From Sulfurimonas sp. UBA6792 (GTDB lineage: Bacteria; Campylobacterota; Campylobacteria; Campylobacterales; Sulfurimonadaceae): a DNA stretch of 10,469 nucleotides. Below the pieces are notes generated by a model. That model was not told the origin of the DNA and made no database searches. It was given only the letters and a program-made list of their open reading frames with translations. Positions 1 to 6,567 of the stretch are shown here, in pieces. Each line of letters opens with the position of its first letter. Position 1 is the stretch's first letter. The stretch is from contig DKFQ01000147.1 of NCBI GenBank assembly GCA_002452425.1, positions 1 through 10,469 of the forward strand, read 5' to 3'. The translations under genes and the position numbers were made by a program.

Positions 1-263
1 AGACCAACCCCTATCATAAAGAGCCAAAAGAGTCCAAGGGTAACTAAAAAACCTGTAAAGTTGATAGCAGCGCTATTTTCAAACTTTAAAAGTGAGTTGT
101 TGATGAGTTGCCCTACATTTTCTCCCACTCTTGAGGCGATAAAGATACCACCAATGATGCCTATAAGTCCAAAAAGTTCTTTGAAAAAGCCGTTAATTAT
201 CCCTTTTAAACCAAGAAAAAGAATGAGAATAGAGACTACAATATCAAAAGTGTTAAACTCCAT
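1..263 (-). CDS. cvpA: CvpA family membrane protein, 3' part missing
   Basis: The reading frame begins with ATG at 263-261 and stays open to the window edge, giving 87 complete codons, so the C-terminal part lies outside. The N-terminus (MEFNTFDIVVSILILFLGLK) and the following GIINGFFKELFGLIGIIGG stretch match the pattern of the CvpA (colicin V production) family: a short polar N-terminus followed by alternating hydrophobic helices and a glycine-rich second helix. At least three membrane segments are visible, at about residues 8-22, 30-46 and 70-87. It is an inner membrane protein; its molecular role is poorly defined, and in enterobacteria it is linked to envelope stress and purine-operon context. 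Its start overlaps the stop of the upstream diguanylate cyclase gene (TAATG, sharing one A), so it is probably translated by coupling. An AAAGGTG sequence lies about 10 nt upstream. The family call is by pattern and fairly secure; function is inference. Confidence 0.82.
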   Translation of the reverse strand, partial: MEFNTFDIVVSILILFLGLKGIINGFFKELFGLIGIIGGIFIASRVGENVGQLINNSLLKFENSAAINFTGFLVTLGLFWLFMIGVG

Positions 264-1180
264 TATTCACACACCTTTGTAACCATGTTTTTTCCATTTC
301 TTTTTGACATGTAGAGTGCTTTGTCTGCTCTTGAGAGAAGAGAGTCGGGAGTGTCGCCTGCATGGAGCTTTGTTACACCGATACTTGCAGTGACAGAGAT
401 GCGCTCACCCATATAGATAAGTCTGTTTGAGCTTACTAAAGTTAAGAGTCTATTAGCGATAAGTTCACACTGCTCATCAGTGTTGCGGTTGATGATAACA
501 GTGAACTCTTCACCACCGTATCTGAAAATCTTATCTCCATCTCTAAGAGTTTTTCGAAGGATGTTAGAGATAAAGATAAGGATTTTATCGCCTGTTATGT
601 GACCATGTTTGTCATTGATAGTTTTAAAATTATCAATATCAAGCATAATGAGATGGAGCGGGTAGGAGATAGCTCCTTGATTGGAGCAAATTTCTCCAAG
701 GTAAGAGCTAAGGGCTCTTCTGTTGAAAACTTTTGTAAGAGGGTCTAAGTTGGAGGTCTCTTCAAGAATTTTTACTTTTGAAGTTAAGTCAGCGATTACT
801 TCATTTGCTTTTTTTACTTCATCTATCATATGAGACTGGATTTCATCAAACATACTAGAGAGAGTATCTACGTCGATATGCTTAGAAGTACACTGCTCTA
901 TGGTTTCTTGGTTGCGCTGTGTTAACTCTCCAAATCTTTGATTGGTGCTTTTATAGGAGTTTAAGCTCTGTTTTACAAGCTCTTTGTAGGAGTTATTAAA
1001 GCTCTCTTTTGCGTGCTCTATGGAGTCTATGTCTTTATCGTTGATGCCTGAAACTATCTCTACGGCATCTTTGAGATATCCAATAACTTGCCCTTTTGTC
1101 GGCTCTTCTTCTGCGTCAATGCGCTCAAGAAGATTTTCATAAATCTGCTCAACAAGCGCTTTTAAATCGTTTTTTTGCAT
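263..1180 (-). CDS. Diguanylate cyclase (GGDEF domain, cytoplasmic)
   Basis: This enzyme makes cyclic di-GMP from two GTP. Residue numbers here are from the ATG at 1180. The C-terminal GGDEF domain (about 145-305) opens with NLDPLTKVFNRRAL. It has the metal-binding LDIDNFK segment (Asp181 and Asp183), an intact GGEEF active site at 222-226, and an RDGD inhibitory-site motif (RxxD) at 213-216 with the usual five residues before GGEEF, so product inhibition is expected. The first 140 residues are helical, charged and coiled-coil-like, with no membrane segment or recognised sensor fold; they may bind a partner or dimerise. The frame is open up to an ATG at 1219, but a TATAAT box at 1216-1211 overlaps that codon. 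The ATG at 1180 has a GGA 10 nt upstream, so I chose it; the ATG at 1195 is also possible. It is translationally coupled to the cvpA-like gene. The cyclase call is secure. Confidence 0.93.
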   Translation of the reverse strand: MQKNDLKALVEQIYENLLERIDAEEEPTKGQVIGYLKDAVEIVSGINDKDIDSIEHAKESFNNSYKELVKQSLNSYKSTNQRFGELTQRNQETIEQCTSKHIDVDTLSSMFDEIQSHMIDEVKKANEVIADLTSKVKILEETSNLDPLTKVFNRRALSSYLGEICSNQGAISYPLHLIMLDIDNFKTINDKHGHITGDKILIFISNILRKTLRDGDKIFRYGGEEFTVIINRNTDEQCELIANRLLTLVSSNRLIYMGERISVTASIGVTKLHAGDTPDSLLSRADKALYMSKRNGKNMVTKVCE

Positions 1181-1210
1181 AATGACATAGTCCATTGAAA
1201 AATATGCTGC

Positions 1211-1216
1211 ATTATA
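1211..1216 (-). promoter_or_regulatory. Putative -10 box for the diguanylate cyclase gene
   Basis: On the minus strand this reads TATAAT, preceded by an 8-T run at about 1238-1231 and an A/T-rich stretch, as in Campylobacterota promoters that lack a conserved -35. Transcription would start near 1204, leaving about 24 nt before the ATG at 1180. The box overlaps the most upstream ATG (1219), which argues against that start. Confidence 0.45.
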
Positions 1217-1256
1217 CATTCCTAAGCATAAAAAAAAGCTTTTATTTGATGTTACA

Positions 1257-1284
1257 CACTAAAACGAACTCGTCCGTTTTAGTG
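1257..1284. repeat. 10-bp inverted repeat (first of a palindrome cluster)
   Basis: CACTAAAACG at 1257-1266 and CGTTTTAGTG at 1275-1284 are perfect reverse complements around an 8-base loop. No T-run follows on either strand, so it is a poor intrinsic terminator. It sits in a spacer that is richer in G and C than its surroundings and is followed directly by two further inverted repeats, which suggests one composite element. Confidence 0.75.
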
Positions 1285-1306
1285 GCAAGGGACAATTGTC
1301 CCTCGC
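1285..1306. repeat. 16-bp perfect palindrome with extended arms
   Basis: AGGGACAATTGTCCCT at 1288-1303 is a perfect palindrome with no loop; GC at 1285-1286 and GC at 1305-1306 extend it past one mismatched pair. It abuts the preceding inverted repeat. TTTAG at 1278-1282 could also pair with CTAAA at 1313-1317, closing a larger stem around this palindrome. This could be a protein-binding site or part of a dispersed intergenic repeat; the sequence alone does not decide. Confidence 0.75.
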
Positions 1307-1321
1307 AACCCCCTAAAGCTA

Positions 1322-1336
1322 CCCGCATAAAGCGGG
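1322..1336. repeat. GC-rich hairpin, CCCGC stem
   Basis: CCCGC at 1322-1326 pairs with GCGGG at 1332-1336 around the loop ATAAA. On the plus strand it is followed by an A-rich run; on the minus strand no U-tract follows directly, so it is not a canonical terminator in either direction. It lies upstream of the DAHP synthase promoter and is the third palindrome in 80 bp. Confidence 0.6.
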
Positions 1337-1393
1337 AGAAAAAGTTTAGTTAAGCACAAAATTCTTATCAGTGCTATTTTAGGTAGTTTAATG

Positions 1394-1399
1394 TAAAAT
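1394..1399 (+). promoter_or_regulatory. Putative -10 box for the DAHP synthase gene
   Basis: TAAAAT preceded directly by TG, behind T-rich sequence, and 32 bases before the chosen ATG at 1432. The predicted transcript would start near 1406. No -35 hexamer is visible, which is normal for the main sigma factor in this phylum. The exact hexamer is a guess from pattern. Confidence 0.45.
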
Positions 1400-1431
1400 C
1401 CGCGAAAAATATATAGTTTAAAGGTATGACA

Positions 1432-2781
1432 ATGAGTACTTGGAATCCATCAAGCTGGAGAGAAAAACCTATCGTTCAGCAACCAACATATAAAAATATG
1501 GATGAACTTAAGCGTGTTTTGGATGAGTTGAAAAACTATCCACCTCTTGTTTTTGCAGGTGAAGCACGTTCGCTAAAAGCACAGTTGGCAAACGCTTCCG
1601 AGGGAAAGGCTTTTTTGTTGCAAGGCGGTGATTGTGCTGAGAGTTTTAGTGAGTTTCATGCACATAACATCCGTGATACATTTAAAGCGATTTTGCAAAT
1701 GGCAGTCGTGATGACATATGCGGGTGGTCTTCCTGTTATCAAAATAGGTCGTGTTGGCGGTCAATTTGCAAAACCACGCTCAAGCGACACTGAGACTATC
1801 GGTGGAGTAACGCTGGATGCTTACCGCGGCGATATCATCAACGGTGTTGAGTTTACGTCCGAGGCACGTATTCCAGACCCGCAAAGAATGATAAAAGCCT
1901 ACAACCAATCGGCTGCGACACTAAATCTTTTACGTGCGTTTGCATCCGGCGGTTTGGCTGATTTGCACGAGGTTCATAAATGGAATCTGGATTTTACACA
2001 TCAGAGTGAAATCAGTAAAAAGTATGAAGATTTGGCGGAGGAGATTGGAAAGAGTTTAAAGTTTATGGAAGCATGTGGTATCTCGTCCAAGACACACAGA
2101 GCGCTTCGAGAAACTGATTTTTATACATCGCATGAAGCTCTTTTGCTTCCATATGAAGAGGCGTTTACAAGAAGAGATTCTATTACTGGGGATTGGTACG
2201 ACACATCTGCACATATGCTCTGGATAGGCGATAGAACACGTCAACTTGACGGTGCGCATATAGAGTATATGAGAGGTATCAAAAACCCTATCGGTGTCAA
2301 AGCTGGTCCGTCAATGGATCCTGAGGATTTGGTAAGACTTTGCGATATTTTAAACCCTGAAAATGAAGCAGGACGTTTAAATGTAATTGTAAGAATGGGA
2401 GCCGACAAGGTTGGTGATGGCATGCCAAAACTTATCCGTGCTATTGAGCGAGAGGGCAAAAAAGTTCTTTGGAGCTGTGACCCGATGCATGGAAATACTA
2501 TAAAATCATCAAACAACTTTAAAACACGCCCAGTTGATGCGATACTTACAGAGATGAAACAGTTTTTCCAAGTACACAAATCAGAGGGAACATTCGCAGG
2601 CGGAGTACACTTAGAGATGACTGGCAAAAATGTAACGGAGTGTATCGGCGGTTCGTTTATCGTAACAGAAGAGGATTTAAGTTCTCGTTACCATACTCAC
2701 TGTGACCCAAGACTAAACGCTGACCAAGCTTTGGAGCTGGCATTTTTGATAGCAGACACTCTTAAAGAGGCGCAAAAGTAA
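1432..2781 (+). CDS. Class II 3-deoxy-D-arabino-heptulosonate 7-phosphate synthase
   Basis: This enzyme catalyses the first step of the shikimate pathway: phosphoenolpyruvate plus erythrose 4-phosphate gives DAHP, feeding aromatic amino acid synthesis in the cytoplasm. The 449-residue protein is full length for the short class II (plant/AroA-II) form. Diagnostic blocks are LLQGGDCAESF, IGRVGGQFAKPRS, TSHEALLLPYEEAFTR, WIGDRTRQLDGAHIEYMRG, VRMGADKV, WSCDPMHGN and HLEMTGKNVTECIGG. The four metal ligands known from the Mycobacterium enzyme align with Cys68, His353, Glu395 and Asp425. The longest frame begins at ATG 1426, but AAGG at 1421-1424 sits 7 nt before the ATG at 1432 and only 1 nt before the first, so 1432 is preferred; it gives the expected MSTWNPSSWR start. 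The N-terminal extension is short, so the Mycobacterium-type allosteric elements may be reduced. It is monocistronic by context and ends 16 bp from the convergent ABC-F gene. Confidence 0.97.
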   Translation: MSTWNPSSWREKPIVQQPTYKNMDELKRVLDELKNYPPLVFAGEARSLKAQLANASEGKAFLLQGGDCAESFSEFHAHNIRDTFKAILQMAVVMTYAGGLPVIKIGRVGGQFAKPRSSDTETIGGVTLDAYRGDIINGVEFTSEARIPDPQRMIKAYNQSAATLNLLRAFASGGLADLHEVHKWNLDFTHQSEISKKYEDLAEEIGKSLKFMEACGISSKTHRALRETDFYTSHEALLLPYEEAFTRRDSITGDWYDTSAHMLWIGDRTRQLDGAHIEYMRGIKNPIGVKAGPSMDPEDLVRLCDILNPENEAGRLNVIVRMGADKVGDGMPKLIRAIEREGKKVLWSCDPMHGNTIKSSNNFKTRPVDAILTEMKQFFQVHKSEGTFAGGVHLEMTGKNVTECIGGSFIVTEEDLSSRYHTHCDPRLNADQALELAFLIADTLKEAQK

Positions 2782-2782
2782 A

Positions 2783-2800
2783 TAACGCATTCGTGCGTTA
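2783..2800. terminator. Hairpin between convergent genes, likely bidirectional terminator
   Basis: TAACGCA at 2783-2789 and TGCGTTA at 2794-2800 form a 7-bp stem around a TTCG tetraloop. On the minus strand it is followed by TTTACTTTT, and on the plus strand by a T-rich stretch from 2802, so it could stop transcripts from both sides. It includes the stop codon of the ABC-F gene and begins two bases after the DAHP synthase stop. The stem is short and the U-tracts are interrupted. Confidence 0.6.
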
Positions 2801-4738
2801 ATTACTGTTTATCTCTTCCTCTTTCTCCTGAATCATCAACAACTCTTCAACTTTTTCTTCATAAAGATTTTTTAACTCTTCAAGCTCACGGGCGAGTTGC
2901 GTGATGCCGATTTTTTCGTAGCATGCAGGGTTTGCCAAGCAGCTGTTTTTCTCATCTATTTTGGCTTCTAATTCGTCTATTTCAATTGGGAGCTTTTCAA
3001 GTGCGATTTTTTCTTTGAACGTAAGACGCAACTCTTTTGGTTTGCTCTCTTTTGGTTTTTCATCTGTTTTTTGGCTCTCTTTTTCAAGTTCACTGAGCTC
3101 TTTTAGTTCATGTTCTAGTTCGAGATACTCCGTGTAGCTTTGGTAGCTCTCCTCGATATGCTTGTCCTCTTTGAAGATAAAGAGTTTTTTTGCGATTTTA
3201 TCGACAAAGTATCTGTCATGACTTACGATGATTACCGCTCCGCCAAAGTTCATTAACTGCTCTTCAAGGATGTTAATGGTTGGGATATCCAAATCGTTTG
3301 TAGGTTCGTCAAGAATGAGAATATCTACATTTTTTGTAAAGAGCAGGGCAAGTGCGATACGGTTTTTCTCTCCGCCGCTGAGTATTCCTATCTTTTTATC
3401 CAAAAACTCTCTGGGGAAAAGGAAGTTTTTCAAGTAGCCAAAGACATGCATATCACGCCCACGCACACTCACTCTGTCTCCGCCAAAGGGGCAGAAAGTC
3501 TCTATAAGATTTTTTTCATCATCAAGCATCTCACGGTGCTGGTCAAAGTAGCCGACACTAAACTCTCCTCGCTTGATTTTCCCCTCTGTCGGTTCGATGC
3601 GCCCCAAAAGAGCTTTGAGAAGTGTTGATTTGCCGCTTCCGTTTGGACCTACGATGGCGATAACATCTTTTTGGAGGATTCTTGTGGTGAAGTTTTTAAA
3701 AAGTAGTTTGTTGCCAAGAGTAAGTCCAAGATTTTCAACCTCAAAGAGCATTTTTTGCTTGTTTACGCTTTTGTCACGGTTGAAATGTTTTGCTTCACGC
3801 TCTAACTCGAGCGTCATTTTTTTGATTTTGGAAGGGTTGGTTTTTGCATCTTCTCTAAGAGACATAAGACGCTCTTTGCGCCCCTCATTTCTTTTTAGTC
3901 TTGCCTTAACGCCTCGTGCAAACCACTCATTTTCTCGCTTTAGTATCGTTAAAAGCGTCTCGTGCTGTTTTTGGAGTGTCTGCATGTACTCCTCTTTTTG
4001 CACGAGATATGTGCTGTATCCGCCGCTGTACTCTCTAAGCGCACAATCCTCCACTTCAACACACTTTGTGGCTACTCTGTCGATAAAGTACCTGTCATGC
4101 GAGATGAAAACAAGAGTAAATTTCTCCCTTAAAATCAGCTCCTCCAAAAACTCTACCATGTAAACGTCAAGGTGGTTTGTCGGTTCATCCAGAAGCAAAA
4201 CATCCGGTTTTTGCAGAAGCAGTGAAGCCAGAGCCACCCTTCTTTGTTCCCCTCCGCTAAGCATTATGACGGGCTTGTCTTCATACTGCTTGAGGTCAAA
4301 ATGTATGATGATGCGTTCTATCTTGTCATCCAAATTCCAAGCATTATGATGTTCGATATAGCGTGAGAGCATCTCATGTTCATCAATAAGTGCTTTGTTC
4401 TCAAAATCATCAGCCAAGAGAAGCGAGAGTGAGTTGTAGCGCTCTTTTGCACGGTTGAGTTCATCCAGTCCGGCTTCAACAGCTTCTCGAACACTTTGCC
4501 CCTCTTGAAACTCAGGTCTTTGTGCAAGCATCTTTATCTCAAGATTTTGTCTGCAAATCCTCTCGCCGCCGTCTTGCTCAAGCGTGCCGTTGACAATCTT
4601 CATCAAAGTAGATTTGCCGCTTCCATTTTTGCCGATGATAACGATTCTCTCGCCCTCATCGACATGAAAATTTACCTCATTTAAAATCTTTTGTGCTTCG
4701 TAATGTTTTGATATATTTAGTAAATCTATAAGTGCCAT
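2798..4738 (-). CDS. uup: ABC-F family ATPase, Uup type
   Basis: This is a soluble, twin-ATPase ABC-F protein. Such proteins act on ribosomes (Uup is linked to ribosome function and DNA-transposition precise excision in E. coli); they are not transporters, and no membrane segment is present. The first ATPase domain has Walker A GKNGSGKS (36-43), signature LSGGE (160-164) and Walker B ending at Glu185 in LLLDEPTNHLD. The linker at about 245-325 is charged and helical (the interdomain tRNA-contacting arm of the family). The second domain has Walker A GPNGSGKS (364-371), signature LSGGE (453-457) and ILILDEPTNDLD (Glu478). The GRDMHVFGYLKNFLF block and the C-terminal coiled coil (about 570-640) are Uup traits; length 646 compares with about 635 for E. 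coli Uup. The start has only a weak ribosome-binding site (AAAGACAG). It is divergent from the RNase gene. The ABC-F call is firm, the Uup subgroup likely. Confidence 0.93.
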   Translation of the reverse strand: MALIDLLNISKHYEAQKILNEVNFHVDEGERIVIIGKNGSGKSTLMKIVNGTLEQDGGERICRQNLEIKMLAQRPEFQEGQSVREAVEAGLDELNRAKERYNSLSLLLADDFENKALIDEHEMLSRYIEHHNAWNLDDKIERIIIHFDLKQYEDKPVIMLSGGEQRRVALASLLLQKPDVLLLDEPTNHLDVYMVEFLEELILREKFTLVFISHDRYFIDRVATKCVEVEDCALREYSGGYSTYLVQKEEYMQTLQKQHETLLTILKRENEWFARGVKARLKRNEGRKERLMSLREDAKTNPSKIKKMTLELEREAKHFNRDKSVNKQKMLFEVENLGLTLGNKLLFKNFTTRILQKDVIAIVGPNGSGKSTLLKALLGRIEPTEGKIKRGEFSVGYFDQHREMLDDEKNLIETFCPFGGDRVSVRGRDMHVFGYLKNFLFPREFLDKKIGILSGGEKNRIALALLFTKNVDILILDEPTNDLDIPTINILEEQLMNFGGAVIIVSHDRYFVDKIAKKLFIFKEDKHIEESYQSYTEYLELEHELKELSELEKESQKTDEKPKESKPKELRLTFKEKIALEKLPIEIDELEAKIDEKNSCLANPACYEKIGITQLARELEELKNLYEEKVEELLMIQEKEEEINSN

Positions 4739-4770
4739 TTTTCTGTCTTTGTGTAATTTATAAAATTGCG

Positions 4771-4776
4771 ATTATA
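4771..4776 (-). promoter_or_regulatory. Putative -10 box for the ABC-F gene
   Basis: On the minus strand this reads TATAAT, 32 bases upstream of the ATG at 4738, with A/T-rich phased sequence behind it. The predicted transcript starts near 4764, with a leader of about 26 nt. It lies back to back with the RNase promoter. Confidence 0.55.
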
Positions 4777-4805
4777 GTATAAGTAATATAAGAGATAAAT
4801 TGGAA

Positions 4806-4811
4806 TATAAT
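4806..4811 (+). promoter_or_regulatory. Putative -10 box for the beta-CASP RNase gene
   Basis: TATAAT on the plus strand, with predicted start of transcription near 4818, which leaves about 23 nt before the ATG at 4841. This position makes the upstream TTG at 4820 an unlikely start. Confidence 0.55.
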
Positions 4812-4840
4812 CAGTCAGATTGAAAACCAAGGATGAAAGA

Positions 4841-6238
4841 ATGGCAACTGTTACATCATACGGAGCGGCGCAAACTGTTACCGGTTCGTGCCACTTAGTA
4901 AAAATTGATTCCATAAAAATCTTGATTGATTGTGGTATGTTTCAGGGCAATGGCAATGAGGAGAGAAACTACGAGGCTTTTGAGTTTGACCCTTTCAAAG
5001 TCAACTATCTTATCTTAACTCATGCACATCTTGACCATATCGGAAGAGTGCCAAAGCTTATCAAAGATGGGTTCAATGGCAGGATAATCGCCACAAAAGC
5101 GACTCACGATATCGCAAAAGTGATGCTGCTTGATAGTGCAAATATACTCCAAGAGGAGTATAAAACCCTCCGCAGAAAAGCACGCAGACGTGGTGAAGAG
5201 GAGAGTATCTTAGAGCCGCTCTACACAAAAGAGGATGTGGATAGAGTTTTTGAGAAGAAGTGGTGCACACTGGAGTATTTTGAGGAGCATAAGTTAAAGC
5301 ATCATATAAAAGTGACGCTCGCAAATGCGGGACATATCATGGGAAGTGCTTTTGTTATGCTTGATTATCAGGAAAAAAACAGCCACAAACGCATCCTCTT
5401 CTCTGGCGATTTAGGCTCTCCAGAGAGACTTATCATCGACAGTGCGGACAACATCGACCAAGCGGATACTCTTTTTATAGAATCAACATACGGAGACCGT
5501 CAGCACAAACCACTGGAACAGAGTATAGCCGAGTTTAAGGAGGCTGTACGCACAACGCTGCAACAAAACGGAAATGTTATCATCCCCTCTTTTGCACTAG
5601 AGAGAACGCAAGAGATACTTTGGCTGCTTCATGAGATGCACGACAATGGCGAGTTGCCAAAATGCCGTGTCTTTTTAGATAGTCCCCTTGCCATCAAAGC
5701 GACAAAACTATATAACCGTTATCCTATCCATTTGAGCGATACTCTTGAGTATGCACCGGGGAGCGGGGGTGATCCATTCTCTTTTGCATGGCTTGAGACA
5801 ACGACAACACGTGACCAGTCTATGGCGATCAACAAAACAAAAGAGCGCTGCATCATCATTGCAGGAAGCGGAATGTGCAACGGCGGGCGCATCATGCACC
5901 ATCTCAAGCATAGACTTTGGAACGCAAAAAATGCCGTTGTATTTGTCGGGTATCAGGTTCATGGGACGCTTGGACGCAGCATAGTTGATGGCGAGAAGAT
6001 GATTAAGATTTATGGCGAAGAGATAGCTGTTAAAGCAAAAGTTTATACCATCAACGGCTTCTCCGCACATGCAGACCAAAAAGAGCTCATCGAGTGGATA
6101 CGACCTATTGAGGGGTTGAAAACTATCTATTTGATTCATGGGGAAACAGAGAAGATGGAAACTTTTGCTTCCGTGATTCAAGATGAACTAGGACAAGAAG
6201 CAAAGATTATGGAATACGCAAAGCCTCTTAAGCTTTAG
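4841..6238 (+). CDS. Beta-CASP metallo-beta-lactamase RNA hydrolase (CPSF73-like)
   Basis: This is a predicted zinc-dependent ribonuclease of the beta-CASP group, similar in plan to Thermus TTHA0252 and archaeal/eukaryotic CPSF73. It should act on RNA in the cytoplasm, though the substrate is unknown. In the 465-residue protein, motif II is HAHLDH (His61, His63, Asp65, His66), motif III His165 (AGHIMGSA), and motif IV Asp190 (FSGDLG). The beta-CASP motifs are Glu214 (FIESTYGDR), the GSGMCNGGRIMHHL block with its two histidines at 353-354, and His410 in NGFSAHAD, followed by LIHGE. All catalytic positions are present. The longest frame opens with a TTG at 4820, but AAGGA at 4829-4833 is 7 nt before the ATG at 4841, so that is the start. 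Its stop overlaps the end of the convergent membrane-protein gene. It is divergent from the ABC-F gene, so two RNA/ribosome-related genes share one control region; joint regulation is inference. Confidence 0.95.
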   Translation: MATVTSYGAAQTVTGSCHLVKIDSIKILIDCGMFQGNGNEERNYEAFEFDPFKVNYLILTHAHLDHIGRVPKLIKDGFNGRIIATKATHDIAKVMLLDSANILQEEYKTLRRKARRRGEEESILEPLYTKEDVDRVFEKKWCTLEYFEEHKLKHHIKVTLANAGHIMGSAFVMLDYQEKNSHKRILFSGDLGSPERLIIDSADNIDQADTLFIESTYGDRQHKPLEQSIAEFKEAVRTTLQQNGNVIIPSFALERTQEILWLLHEMHDNGELPKCRVFLDSPLAIKATKLYNRYPIHLSDTLEYAPGSGGDPFSFAWLETTTTRDQSMAINKTKERCIIIAGSGMCNGGRIMHHLKHRLWNAKNAVVFVGYQVHGTLGRSIVDGEKMIKIYGEEIAVKAKVYTINGFSAHADQKELIEWIRPIEGLKTIYLIHGETEKMETFASVIQDELGQEAKIMEYAKPLKL

Positions 6239-6558
6239 GTATCCCCAAAGCAGAGCTCTTTGGCGGTGTACCACTCGGCGATGGCTGCATCGGTGTAGGG
6301 GTACTCCCTTTGCGTATAGGGGATAGAGGAGTTACGGAGTTTTGAACGAACTATCCCCATTATGATAAAAGTGAGAACAAGTGCGAGTGCGGCTAAAAAA
6401 AAGTCATAAAAAAACCAAACCACAAGAGTGACTAAAATTGTTGTATATTTTAAAAAAAGGCGTAGCCCAAACGCCATAAATTTGCACTTTTTGCTGTAGA
6501 GTTTAGGCGTAGGCTCTAAAAGTTCTATATACTCTTGCTGGGTGTTTTCTTGAAACAA
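6235..6558 (-). CDS. Small membrane protein downstream of a universal stress gene, function unknown
   Basis: I do not recognise this 107-residue protein. Residues 1-27 are polar; about 37-51 and 53-70 are strongly hydrophobic (ILVTLVVWFFYDFF, then LAALALVLTFIIMGIV) and would form a membrane hairpin. A polar tail of about 36 residues, rich in Tyr and Glu, follows. There is no signal peptidase site or known motif. The start is TTG at 6558-6556: AGG lies 8 nt upstream within TAGGT, where the TAG is the stop of the universal stress gene, so the two genes are 9 bp apart and clearly cotranscribed. An internal ATG at 6477 has no ribosome-binding site and would remove the polar N-terminus. The 3' end overlaps the stop codon of the convergent RNase gene by 4 nt, with no terminator visible. 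A role related to envelope stress is possible only by context. Confidence 0.75.
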   Translation of the reverse strand: MFQENTQQEYIELLEPTPKLYSKKCKFMAFGLRLFLKYTTILVTLVVWFFYDFFLAALALVLTFIIMGIVRSKLRNSSIPYTQREYPYTDAAIAEWYTAKELCFGDT

Positions 6559-6567
6559 AAATCAGAC

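Noticed and set aside
1353..1375. AGCAC/GTGCT hairpin followed by ATTTT as a terminator or attenuator before DAHP synthase
   Set aside because: Only 5 bp of stem with a 13-base loop, and it lies upstream of the likely promoter, so it would not be in the transcript.
1426..1431. ATG at 1426 as the start of DAHP synthase
   Set aside because: The AAGG ribosome-binding site is only 1 nt before it but 7 nt before the ATG at 1432.
3573..4163. A 196-codon open frame on the plus strand opposite the ABC-F gene
   Set aside because: It is antisense to conserved ABC-F motifs, has a Ser/Phe/Leu-rich composition typical of a shadow frame and no ribosome-binding site.
4820..4840. TTG at 4820 as the start of the beta-CASP RNase
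   Set aside because: It lies at the predicted transcription start and upstream of the AAGGA site, which fits the ATG at 4841.
5708..6181. A 157-codon open frame on the minus strand opposite the RNase gene
   Set aside because: Antisense to conserved beta-CASP motifs, with Cys/His-rich composition typical of a shadow; no homology pattern.
6245..6263. CCAAAG/CTTTGG hairpin near the convergent gene ends as a terminator
   Set aside because: Six-base stem inside the coding end of the membrane protein gene, with no U-tract after it on either strand.
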